From an uncultured Pontibacter sp. (GTDB taxonomy: Bacteria; Bacteroidota; Bacteroidia; Cytophagales; Hymenobacteraceae), in NCBI RefSeq assembly GCF_947499215.1, contig NZ_CANMNI010000002.1, forward strand, positions 744,001-808,000: a stretch of DNA of 64,000 nt, in the 5' to 3' direction. A program made the translations under genes and the position numbers. Below, one piece after another: positions 56,479 to 64,000 of the stretch. The notes beneath the pieces were generated by a model. It searched no databases. It was not told where the DNA came from and saw only the letters and a list, made by a program, of their open reading frames with translations. How positions within the stretch are numbered: position 1 is the first letter of the stretch; each line of letters opens with the position of its first letter.

Positions 56479-57792
56479 TTAGAGAACTACTTCTCCGTAC
56501 AGGTCGAAGTCTGAAGCGTCGGTGATTTTCACGTTGGCAAAGTCGCCTAGGCGCACGTACTGACTGTCGGCTGGCACGAGTACCTCGTTGTCTACCTCAG
56601 GGGAGTCGTACTGGGTACGGCCCACGAAGTAGCCGCTCTCTTTGCGGTCGAACAGCACTTTGTTGGTCTTGCCCACTTTCTCTTCGTTCAGTTCTACCGA
56701 TATACCTTGCTGCAACTCCATAATGGCATCGGCACGCTCCTGCTTCACCTCGTCCGGCACATTGTCCTCTAAAGTATGGGAATGCGTGTTTTCTTCGTGC
56801 GAGTAAGTGAAAATACCCAAACGCTCAAAGCGGGTTTCTTCTACCCAATCGTATAGCTCTTGAAAATCCTGATCGGTTTCACCTGGGTGGCCGGCGATAA
56901 GCGTGGTACGCAAAGCGATGTCTGGCACACGCTGACGAATCTGGTCCACCAACTCGATGGTGCGGCGCTTGCTGATGCCACGGCGCATGGTCTTGAGCAT
57001 GTTGTCCGATACGTGTTGCAGTGGCATATCCAAGTACTTGCAAATGTTCTCGCGCTCGTTCATCACGTCAAACACCTCCATTGGGAACTGCGAGGGGTAA
57101 GCGTACTGCATGCGGATCCAGTCTATACCTTCCACATCCGACAGGTTACGAAGCAAATCCGCCAGCTTGCGCTCGCCGTAGTGCTGCAAGCCATAGTAGG
57201 TCAGGTCCTGTGCAATCAGGATCAGTTCTTTCGTACCCATGCTAGCCAGTCGCTTAGCTTCGCGCACCAGATCCTCAATCGGACGGTCCACGTGCTTGCC
57301 GCGCATCAAAGGGATGGCACAGAAAGAGCAAGGCCGGTTGCAACCCTCGGCTATTTTGAAGTAAGCGTAATGCGAAGGCGTCGTGATGAGTCGTTCACCG
57401 ATGAGTTCGTGCTTGTAGTCAGCCTCCAGCTTTTTAAGAAGCTGCGGCATCTCCAGCGTACCAAAATAGGCGTCCACTTGCGGAATCTCTGCTTCCAGAG
57501 AGTCTTTGTAGCGTTGCGACAGACAGCCCGTTACGTATAGCTTGTCGATCTGCCCTGCTTCCTTGGCTTCGGCGTAACGCAGTATAGTGTCGATGGACTC
57601 CTGCTTGGCATTGTCGATAAAGCCGCAGGTGTTCACGATGATAATATTTGAATCGTCTTTTTCAGACTCGTGCGCCACGTCAAACTCGTTGGCACGCAAC
57701 TGCCCCATCAGCACTTCCGAATCCACTAGGTTTTTAGAACAACCCAGTGTGATGACGTTTACCTTGTCTTTCTTTAAACTTCTTACTTTCAC
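56479..57792 (-). CDS. rimO: Ribosomal protein S12 methylthiotransferase RimO (GTG start)
   Basis: KVNVITLGCSKNLVDSEVLMGQLRANEFDVAHE...KIAEGCNRPCSFCAIPLMRGKHVDRPIEDLVREAKRLASMGTKELILIAQDLTYYG. Confidence 0.97.
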   Translation of the reverse strand: MKVRSLKKDKVNVITLGCSKNLVDSEVLMGQLRANEFDVAHESEKDDSNIIIVNTCGFIDNAKQESIDTILRYAEAKEAGQIDKLYVTGCLSQRYKDSLEAEIPQVDAYFGTLEMPQLLKKLEADYKHELIGERLITTPSHYAYFKIAEGCNRPCSFCAIPLMRGKHVDRPIEDLVREAKRLASMGTKELILIAQDLTYYGLQHYGERKLADLLRNLSDVEGIDWIRMQYAYPSQFPMEVFDVMNERENICKYLDMPLQHVSDNMLKTMRRGISKRRTIELVDQIRQRVPDIALRTTLIAGHPGETDQDFQELYDWVEETRFERLGIFTYSHEENTHSHTLEDNVPDEVKQERADAIMELQQGISVELNEEKVGKTNKVLFDRKESGYFVGRTQYDSPEVDNEVLVPADSQYVRLGDFANVKITDASDFDLYGEVVL

Positions 57793-57970
57793 TTATCTAT
57801 GTATTAGCGCGATAATTCCCAATCATTCAAAACCAATGCGGCTGCGCATTAGTTCGTTTGGGCAAATGAACTGCAAAAGTACAACATGTTTAGGTAATAA
57901 AAGAACGGCACGCTGTAGTGTGGTTGGTTTTGTTTGGGATGGAGGTATGCACGACAGCCAGATGCACCGC

Positions 57971-58396
57971 TTAGTGGGGTTGATTAGCCGCCATTGAAGC
58001 GAACCATTTGGCCGCAGCTGCGCTTCCCTTCATCAATTCAACCGCAATAGGCAGATCGTAATTGCTTATAAGAAGTTTGATTACCTGCAACAGGTTATAA
58101 TCCCACAGGTAGTCCGTCGATTCCAGAATGGCGATATTACGCAAGGGGGTATTGGGGATGTGTTGAATGAAACGGGAAATGACTTCTTCGGTGAGCACGC
58201 CACCGGCCGGGGTTCCCGAGTCCACTATGAGGTTGCTCACGTTCTTCTCCACGATCGTGCTAAACAAAGAAACCATGGTCTCTTGAAACTGGCCTGACTC
58301 TACGCTCAGCTCATCCGACCATTTCACACTCATGATACCGGTGTTTTCCTCATACACCATCGTCATCATCTTGTCATCTCTTTCAGCCATAAACAT
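57971..58396 (-). CDS. STAS/SpoIIAA-like hypothetical protein
   Basis: ENTGIMSVKWSDELSVESGQFQETMVSLFSTIVEKNVSNLIVDSGTPAGG... Confidence 0.55.
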   Translation of the reverse strand: MFMAERDDKMMTMVYEENTGIMSVKWSDELSVESGQFQETMVSLFSTIVEKNVSNLIVDSGTPAGGVLTEEVISRFIQHIPNTPLRNIAILESTDYLWDYNLLQVIKLLISNYDLPIAVELMKGSAAAAKWFASMAANQPH

Positions 58397-58555
58397 ACCT
58401 TCATTTAAGAGTAAGCCTTTTTAAGTAAGGTTGTTTATAGCTTTTGCAGATGTAGGTTTACCTCCTGTTCAGTCTTTGTAGACTATACAGATGGTTTTCT
58501 GCAGGATAAGGTTTTTTCAAGTGTATTGCAAAGTGGCCAGTAACCGCAGAACAGA

Positions 58556-59071
58556 TTAGTAAAATGCGTTATAGTTAACCAAAAACTCTACGGTAGTTAC
58601 TTCGTCCTCTTGCACCTCCACCGGAAAGATGTTCATGTCTCCGTCGAAAAGGTTGGCAAACAGTCCGTCTTCCTCTTTTGTGAAGAGGCTATACCTGCCG
58701 GGCTCCAGTCGAACAGCAAAATTGCCGTTAGCGTCTGTCTTTACTTGTGTAATCAGCTTGGTCTGAATCGCGGTATGGAAAACACCGTCTTTGGATGTGG
58801 TTTGTGAACTGTTAGTCAGTTCGTAAATGTATACCGTGCGCTCCACGCCACGACGGCCGCTGCTAGTTGGGGCGTCCGGGGATGGCATTTGGTTGCCAGC
58901 TTCCCAGAGTATTTGCCCCTTTATACCTTGTTTTATCTGCATCTGCTGGCCTGTTTGCGTTTTCAACTCCTGCTGCGTTTCTTGCGCTTCGCCCTCCTGT
59001 CCTGACGTACCTTGAGTACCATTACAAACAGTCAGCAACAGCGACATCCCTATCAACAGCAATTTCCCCAT
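58556..59071 (-). CDS. Secreted/lipoprotein with carboxypeptidase-regulatory-like domain
   Basis: LLLTVCNG lipobox-like; QGIKGQILWEAGNQMPSPD...TDANGNFAVRLEPGRYSLFTKEEDGLFANLFDGDMNIFPVEVQEDEVTTVEFLVNYNAFY. Confidence 0.7.
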   Translation of the reverse strand: MGKLLLIGMSLLLTVCNGTQGTSGQEGEAQETQQELKTQTGQQMQIKQGIKGQILWEAGNQMPSPDAPTSSGRRGVERTVYIYELTNSSQTTSKDGVFHTAIQTKLITQVKTDANGNFAVRLEPGRYSLFTKEEDGLFANLFDGDMNIFPVEVQEDEVTTVEFLVNYNAFY

Positions 59072-59089
59072 ACAGATAACAGCAAATAT

Positions 59090-60049
59090 CTATTTGCGGG
59101 AGAAGAACGACTCCACGAACTGGTTCTTGTCGAACAACTGCAGGTCTTCAATCTTCTCGCCTACCCCGATGTACTTCACCGGAATCTTAAACTCGTCTGA
59201 TATACCGATTACCACACCGCCTTTAGCCGTACCGTCCAGCTTTGTAATAGCTAGTGCTGTCACATCGGTAGCTTTGGTGAACTCACGTGCCTGAAGCAGG
59301 GCGTTCTGGCCTGTACTGCCATCAAGTACCAGCAACACCTCGTGCGGTGTGTCTACCGTGATCTTCTGCATCACACGCTTGATTTTCGAAAGCTCGTTCA
59401 TCAGGCCCACTTTATTGTGCAGTCGACCTGCTGTGTCGATGATCACGACATCCGCACCAATATCCACACCTTTCTTTACGGCATCATAGGCCACAGAGGC
59501 TGGATCGGTGTTCATACCATGCGAAATCACCGGCACGCCTACACGATCGCCCCAGATGATCAGCTGATCCACGGCGGCGGCACGGAACGTATCAGCGGCT
59601 CCCAGCACGACTTTTTTGCCGGCTTTATGAAACTGCGATGCGAGTTTGCCGATAGTCGTGGTTTTACCCACGCCGTTCACACCTACCACCATGATCACGT
59701 AAGGCTTTATACCTGCCGGCAGATCAAAGTTAGCGCCGTCACCGGCACGGTTTTCTCCGAGCAAGGCGGCAATCTCTTCACGCAGAATTTTGTCAAGTTC
59801 GCTTGTGCTCACGTACTTGTCGCGGGCCACACGCTTCTCAATGCGGTCAATGATCTTCACCGTCGTCTCTACGCCCACGTCCGCATGCACCAGAATTTCC
59901 TCCAGTTCGTCGAGCACCTCCACGTCTACCGTGGATTTACCAACGACTGCTTTGCTCAATTGCCCGAAAAAGCTGGTTTTGGTTTTCTCAAGACCTTTAT
60001 CGAGCGATTCTTTCTTCTGCTCTTTGCTGAAAAAGTCAAAAATTCCCAT
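59090..60049 (-). CDS. ftsY: Signal recognition particle receptor FtsY
   Basis: VIMVVGVNGVGKTTTIGKLASQFHKAGKKVVLGAADTFRAAAVDQL...VVIIDTAGRLHNKVGLMNELSKI...ITKLDGTAKGGVVIGI. Confidence 0.97.
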   Translation of the reverse strand: MGIFDFFSKEQKKESLDKGLEKTKTSFFGQLSKAVVGKSTVDVEVLDELEEILVHADVGVETTVKIIDRIEKRVARDKYVSTSELDKILREEIAALLGENRAGDGANFDLPAGIKPYVIMVVGVNGVGKTTTIGKLASQFHKAGKKVVLGAADTFRAAAVDQLIIWGDRVGVPVISHGMNTDPASVAYDAVKKGVDIGADVVIIDTAGRLHNKVGLMNELSKIKRVMQKITVDTPHEVLLVLDGSTGQNALLQAREFTKATDVTALAITKLDGTAKGGVVIGISDEFKIPVKYIGVGEKIEDLQLFDKNQFVESFFSRK

Positions 60050-60100
60050 TTGCGTGTTTTGTAGGGTGAGACTATCTCGGTGTGATACGGTAATATACTA

Positions 60101-60126
60101 AAAAAGTCCCAGCAAAGGGACTTTTT
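60101..60126 (-). terminator. Hairpin between DUF4295 and ftsY genes
   Basis: AAAAAGTCCCagcaaaGGGACTTTTT. Confidence 0.6.
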
Positions 60127-60162
60127 CATGTATTCTATCTATGTATAGTAGAGTAGGCTTAA

Positions 60163-60315
60163 TTACTTCTTAAGGAACTCCTGTACTTTGTCAACAGGCA
60201 CCATCTCTTCTTTAAAGCTGTAAGCACCAGTTTTTGGAGACTTAACGGCTTTGATCACTTTTGCCCAATCTTTACCTGTAGCGGTCTTTAGGGTTGCAAC
60301 TACCTTCTTAGCCAT
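60163..60315 (-). CDS. DUF4295 small protein (below the ORF-track cutoff)
   Basis: MAKKVVATLKTATGKDWAKVIKAVKSPKTGAYSFKEEMVPVDKVQEFLKK*; immediately downstream of rpmG. Confidence 0.9.
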   Translation of the reverse strand: MAKKVVATLKTATGKDWAKVIKAVKSPKTGAYSFKEEMVPVDKVQEFLKK

Positions 60316-60317
60316 GG

Positions 60318-60506
60318 TTATTTAATTTCTTTATGTACAGTTACTTTTTTCAACACAGGGTTATACTTCTTAAGCTCTAAACGCTCAGCAGTATTCTTTC
60401 TGTTTTTGGTAGTGATGTACCTTGAAGTTCCAGGCATGCCAGTCGCTTTATGCTCTGTGCACTCCATAATTACCTGGATTCTATTACCTTTTGCTTTTTT
60501 AGCCAT
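60318..60506 (-). CDS. rpmG: 50S ribosomal protein L33
   Basis: [62 protein letters not shown]. Confidence 0.97.
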   Translation of the reverse strand: MAKKAKGNRIQVIMECTEHKATGMPGTSRYITTKNRKNTAERLELKKYNPVLKKVTVHKEIK

Positions 60507-60640
60507 CTCAACAGTAAATTTTTATTTAGGACTGCAAATATACAAGCTTAAATCTCTAATTACAAACAAAGTATAAATTTTTCTGCAGAAGCTTTTTCAA
60601 GGCTCTCGCAGACAGGCTTTATACCTTGCCTGTAGACCAT

Positions 60641-62257
60641 TTAATCCAGCCTTGGAAGCTTAAAACCATCCAACGCGCTGGGCTGGGCCATTGTTTTCTC
60701 TATTTCCTCTACTGTGCGCGGTGCCTGTTTCGACAGGTTTTCCCATCCCTTTTCGGTAATCAGAATGTCGTCTTCTATACGCACACCAATACCCCACCAC
60801 TTCTTGTCGCAAGGACTGCCCTCGGGTATGTAAATGCCCGGCTCTACCGTGATTACCGTGTTCGCTTGGAAAGGTCCGAAGCTGCCACGATCGTGCACAT
60901 CGAGTCCCAGATAATGGGAAGTGCCGTGCGGGAAATAGCGCTGTGCCTCTGCTCTGTTCTTAATGACTCCTAGCTTCACCAATCCTTCGGCTATGACTTC
61001 CTGCGCGGCTTGGTGCGGTGCCCCAAAAGCGTTCCCCACCTTGCATTGCTGAAAACCAGCTTCCTGCGCCATTAGCACCAGTTCGTAAATGGCCTTTTGT
61101 TCTTTCGTGAACTTGCCGTTGGCAGGTATGGTGCGGGTCACGTCGGCGGTATAGCCCAAATACTCGGCACCCACATCCATCAGCACCAGTTCCTGACCCG
61201 GAATGGCTGGTTTGGCGCTGGAAATATAATGCAGCACACAGCCATTGTTGCCGGCCCCTACTATGCTCGGGTAGCCCACGTGCTGGGCGCCGTACTTCTT
61301 GAAAACAAACTCGTGTATACCCTGCACTTCCATCTCAGACATGCCCGGCTTCATGGCTTTCATCACCTCGATTTGCCCGATAGCCGACATGCTCACGGCT
61401 TTTCTCAGAAGCTTGATCTCCTCCTCGGTTTTTACTTCCCGCAGTTGGTCCAACACTTGGTCTAGCGAGAAAGCGTCAAGCTTTTGCTTAGGTATAGCAG
61501 CCACGGCTTTGGTGCGGGCACGCATGTCTTTGGCCTGCAGATAGCCCTGCAAGGCCTTGTCGCTTTGCAAAGCAGGCTCCCGTTGTGTGGCTTCCTGTAT
61601 ATAGGCAGCCACCCCTTCGGCCTGCGCCAAGCCATGCTCTCGCACAATGCCATACAGCATGCTGCGGGTAGCGCTGAAGTTCGCAGGGTAATTTACCTTC
61701 GTTCTGAACTGCCCAAGCAAACTGTACAGGTCGGCTTCGTCAGCGGCATCATCGCGCACATCGTGCGGCAATTCCCTAATCAGGATGTGCTGCAGGTTGG
61801 CAGTATCGAGTTTGAAGCCAGCGAAGTCAGTATTGGCGAGCGTGGCTATACCCAGCTCTTTTGCAGCGCCATCCACTCCCAGTCGCTTGCCGTTCCAGAG
61901 TTCTTCCATCTCGTCGCCGGGTTGCACGAAGAGCACTTCCTGCACCTGCTTGCCGTTCACGTTCTGCGGGCTCTGAAAAAGCAAAAGCACCGCGTTCGGC
62001 TCTTTATACCCCGTGAGGTAGTACAGGTCCGGATCGGGATGGTAGTAAAAGTCTACGTCGTTGGCGCGGTTGCGCACGGGACTGGCAAAAAGAACGGCAA
62101 CGGAGCGAGGGGGCAGCTGTTGCCGCAACACCTCTCTCCGTTGCCGGTGAAACTCTTTATCTAAAGTATCAGATGGCTTTCCCGAGCCTGCGTGCGGTTG
62201 CGCTGCTGCCGTAAACGACAGCCAGACTAACAGTGCACACAGCCGGAAGGCTGCCAT
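60641..62257 (-). CDS. Secreted Xaa-Pro aminopeptidase (aminopeptidase P family)
   Basis: Signal peptide; VLMDVGAEYLGYTADVTRTIPANGKFT...FPHGTSHYLGLDVHD...TVEPGIYIPE...GVRIEDDILITEKG. Confidence 0.95.
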   Translation of the reverse strand: MAAFRLCALLVWLSFTAAAQPHAGSGKPSDTLDKEFHRQRREVLRQQLPPRSVAVLFASPVRNRANDVDFYYHPDPDLYYLTGYKEPNAVLLLFQSPQNVNGKQVQEVLFVQPGDEMEELWNGKRLGVDGAAKELGIATLANTDFAGFKLDTANLQHILIRELPHDVRDDAADEADLYSLLGQFRTKVNYPANFSATRSMLYGIVREHGLAQAEGVAAYIQEATQREPALQSDKALQGYLQAKDMRARTKAVAAIPKQKLDAFSLDQVLDQLREVKTEEEIKLLRKAVSMSAIGQIEVMKAMKPGMSEMEVQGIHEFVFKKYGAQHVGYPSIVGAGNNGCVLHYISSAKPAIPGQELVLMDVGAEYLGYTADVTRTIPANGKFTKEQKAIYELVLMAQEAGFQQCKVGNAFGAPHQAAQEVIAEGLVKLGVIKNRAEAQRYFPHGTSHYLGLDVHDRGSFGPFQANTVITVEPGIYIPEGSPCDKKWWGIGVRIEDDILITEKGWENLSKQAPRTVEEIEKTMAQPSALDGFKLPRLD

Positions 62258-62496
62258 TAGTACATAATGTAGCCCTGCTCAACAGCCTTCTTCAGTACTG
62301 CAGAGATGCCGTTCTTGTTGATTGTTCTCAATGCTGAAGTTGATACTTTAAGGGTTACCCAAGCATCTTCCTCAGGGATGTAGAAACGTTTCTTCTGAAG
62401 GTTCGGATAGAACTTACGCTTTGTCTTATTGTTAGCGTGAGAAACGTTATTTCCTACTTGTACTCTCTTTCCGGTTAAATCGCAAACTCGTGCCAT
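62257..62496 (-). CDS. rpmB: 50S ribosomal protein L28
   Basis: [64 protein letters not shown]. Confidence 0.97.
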   Translation of the reverse strand: MARVCDLTGKRVQVGNNVSHANNKTKRKFYPNLQKKRFYIPEEDAWVTLKVSTSALRTINKNGISAVLKKAVEQGYIMY

Positions 62497-62629
62497 CTTG
62501 TATTTTCTTCTAAATTATTTCAATAGGGGTGCAAATATCTACAAAAAGATACAGAATGTCAAAGGCATAGCAGATAATTTTAACAAAACATGCTCTAATA
62601 TAGCTGCTAAGGCCCTTTAAACAGGTTGT

Positions 62630-62803
62630 TTATACTTTACCCGTGTTCTTCGCCTCGTCCTCTTTCTTCTTTTTTGTAAAGCCATAGGGGCAGTTTCGGC
62701 AGGCATTCTTGCAACAATACCCGCGCTTGAGCAAGTACTTTGCCGTTAGCACCATCAGGCCGCGCTCAAAGTAAAAATCCTCTCCTTCCTTCAGATCACT
62801 CAC
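62630..62803 (-). CDS. DUF5522-like Cys-rich small protein, GTG start (below the ORF-track cutoff)
   Basis: (M/V)SDLKEGEDFYFERGLMVLTAKYLLKRGYCCKNACRNCPYGFTKKKKEDEAKNTGKV*. Confidence 0.8.
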   Translation of the reverse strand: MSDLKEGEDFYFERGLMVLTAKYLLKRGYCCKNACRNCPYGFTKKKKEDEAKNTGKV

Positions 62804-62947
62804 TACTATACTCCTTTTCGAATGCCAAATATCGGCAATTTAAAGCCGTTCACCAAAAATTCACCTTCACCCTCCTCCCTTGCGCATGCCATACGTTAAA
62901 CAATTTGATGCCCCTTATTGCGATTTCACAACCTATAATCATAAGCC

Positions 62948-63262
62948 ATGTCCCGTTTCAACAACTTAAGCGAGGCCGTCAACGTGTTGCGTTCCCGCGG
63001 TTTTGTGAATACCTTTAGCATACAGCACCAGCGGGTATACTGCTCCGAACTAAGCAAGTCCATCTCCCCTGCCCAGCTCACTCTGCTCGAGCGCTATGTC
63101 GTGCCCTCCCCTGCCGTACAGAGCGGCGAAGAAGAGGTATACGGTTTTCGGACAGATGACAACCAATTGGGTATCATGACCAACATCTATGCTGAGTACG
63201 ACCCGGAAGGCTTTTTCTCTGTGTTCAGACAATGCCTGAAAGGCGGAGCCGGGCACGACTAG
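62948..63262 (+). CDS. Conserved hypothetical protein
   Basis: 104-aa ORF MSRFNNLSEAVNVLRSRGFVNTFSIQHQRVYC... Confidence 0.6.
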   Translation: MSRFNNLSEAVNVLRSRGFVNTFSIQHQRVYCSELSKSISPAQLTLLERYVVPSPAVQSGEEEVYGFRTDDNQLGIMTNIYAEYDPEGFFSVFRQCLKGGAGHD

Positions 63263-63407
63263 CCTCGATCTCCTACAAAACTATAATTCAGGCTGTTTTT
63301 GCTATATTTACAACCAATCATCAGAATCCCGGTAAATATAGGTCCGGAGCCGCAGCCTGTGGCGCAGCTCTGCCCTTTTCCGGACAACAGCTTTAAATCT
63401 ATAAACT

Positions 63408-64000
63408 ATGAGCACGCTATCCATCACCTCCAGCCAACAGGCTATCGAAACAGAAGACAAGTACGGTGCCCACAACTACCACCCGCTGCCGGTGGTGCTG
63501 AACAAAGGCGAAGGCGTACACCTCTGGGACGTAGAAGGTAAACGCTACTATGACTTCCTGTCGGCCTACAGCGCCGTGAACCAAGGCCACTGCCACCCAC
63601 ACATTATCAACGCCCTGATCGAGCAGGCGCAGCAGCTCACGCTTACTTCCCGCGCCTTCTACAACGACAAGCTAGGTATAGCCGAGAAGTACATTTGCGA
63701 GTTGTTTGGCTACGACAAATCGCTTTACATGAACTCCGGTGCCGAGGCCGTGGAGACCGCCATCAAACTGGCCCGCAAGTGGGGTTATCTGAAAAAAGGA
63801 ATTGCCTCGCACAACGCCGAGATCATTGTGGTGGAACGCAATTTCCATGGCCGCACCACGGGCATCATCTCCTTCTCCACCGACCCGGATTCCACCAAAG
63901 GCTTCGGACCGTATATGCCGGGCTTCAAAGTGATACCTTATGATGATCTCGAGGCGCTGGAAACGGCCCTGAAAGAAAACCCGAACGTGTGCGGTTTCCT
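63408..64000 (+). CDS. rocD: Ornithine--oxo-acid transaminase (3' end outside window)
   Basis: [109 protein letters not shown]. Confidence 0.95.
   Translation, partial: MSTLSITSSQQAIETEDKYGAHNYHPLPVVLNKGEGVHLWDVEGKRYYDFLSAYSAVNQGHCHPHIINALIEQAQQLTLTSRAFYNDKLGIAEKYICELFGYDKSLYMNSGAEAVETAIKLARKWGYLKKGIASHNAEIIVVERNFHGRTTGIISFSTDPDSTKGFGPYMPGFKVIPYDDLEALETALKENPNVCGF

Noticed and set aside
1-64000. GGTATAG motif as simply a promoter -7 box
   Set aside because: Only a few copies extend to TACCTTTG (e.g. 30305, 44046). Most exact copies lie inside genes in either orientation, so promoters cannot explain the enrichment.

Overview
This 64 kb window looks like a chromosomal segment from a Bacteroidota (Cytophagales, probably Hymenobacteraceae/Pontibacter-like) genome. 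Pointers are TAnnTTTG-type promoter elements, a T9SS sorting-domain protein, DUF4295 next to L33, and BT_3928/DoxX and DUF1599 genes. I see about 60 credible protein genes, two tRNAs (Arg-CCT, Asn-GTT), many intrinsic terminators and several complex intergenic inverted-repeat elements. I see no CRISPR array, rRNA, transposase or phage. Main gene groups: the ppk1 tail; a phosphoesterase/kinase-like/beta-barrel fusion; an HD + Pycsar-effector-like membrane protein; a type III PKS / methyltransferase / flavoprotein cluster; an RND efflux operon ending in an ACP-like gene; a LiaF-like/LytS/LytTR operon; pheS; hbd; folP-cdaA; kbl/tdh; rlmN; mnmD; bshC; rimO; ftsY; rpmG; rpmB; rocD (partial). The strongest unexplained signal is a short oligonucleotide, (G)CAGGTATAG(CC)/CTATACCTG. 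By hand count it occurs about 25 times exactly, against about 0.5 expected by chance, on both strands, in all reading frames and in intergenic DNA. Other leads are a DnaA-box cluster in a 647-bp divergent intergenic region, a LytTR-type direct repeat upstream of the LytTR operon, a candidate ~70-nt sRNA, an ACP-like protein with Thr at the phosphopantetheine Ser position, and REPIN/MITE-like elements. All product names come from reading protein motifs by eye; no searches were run.
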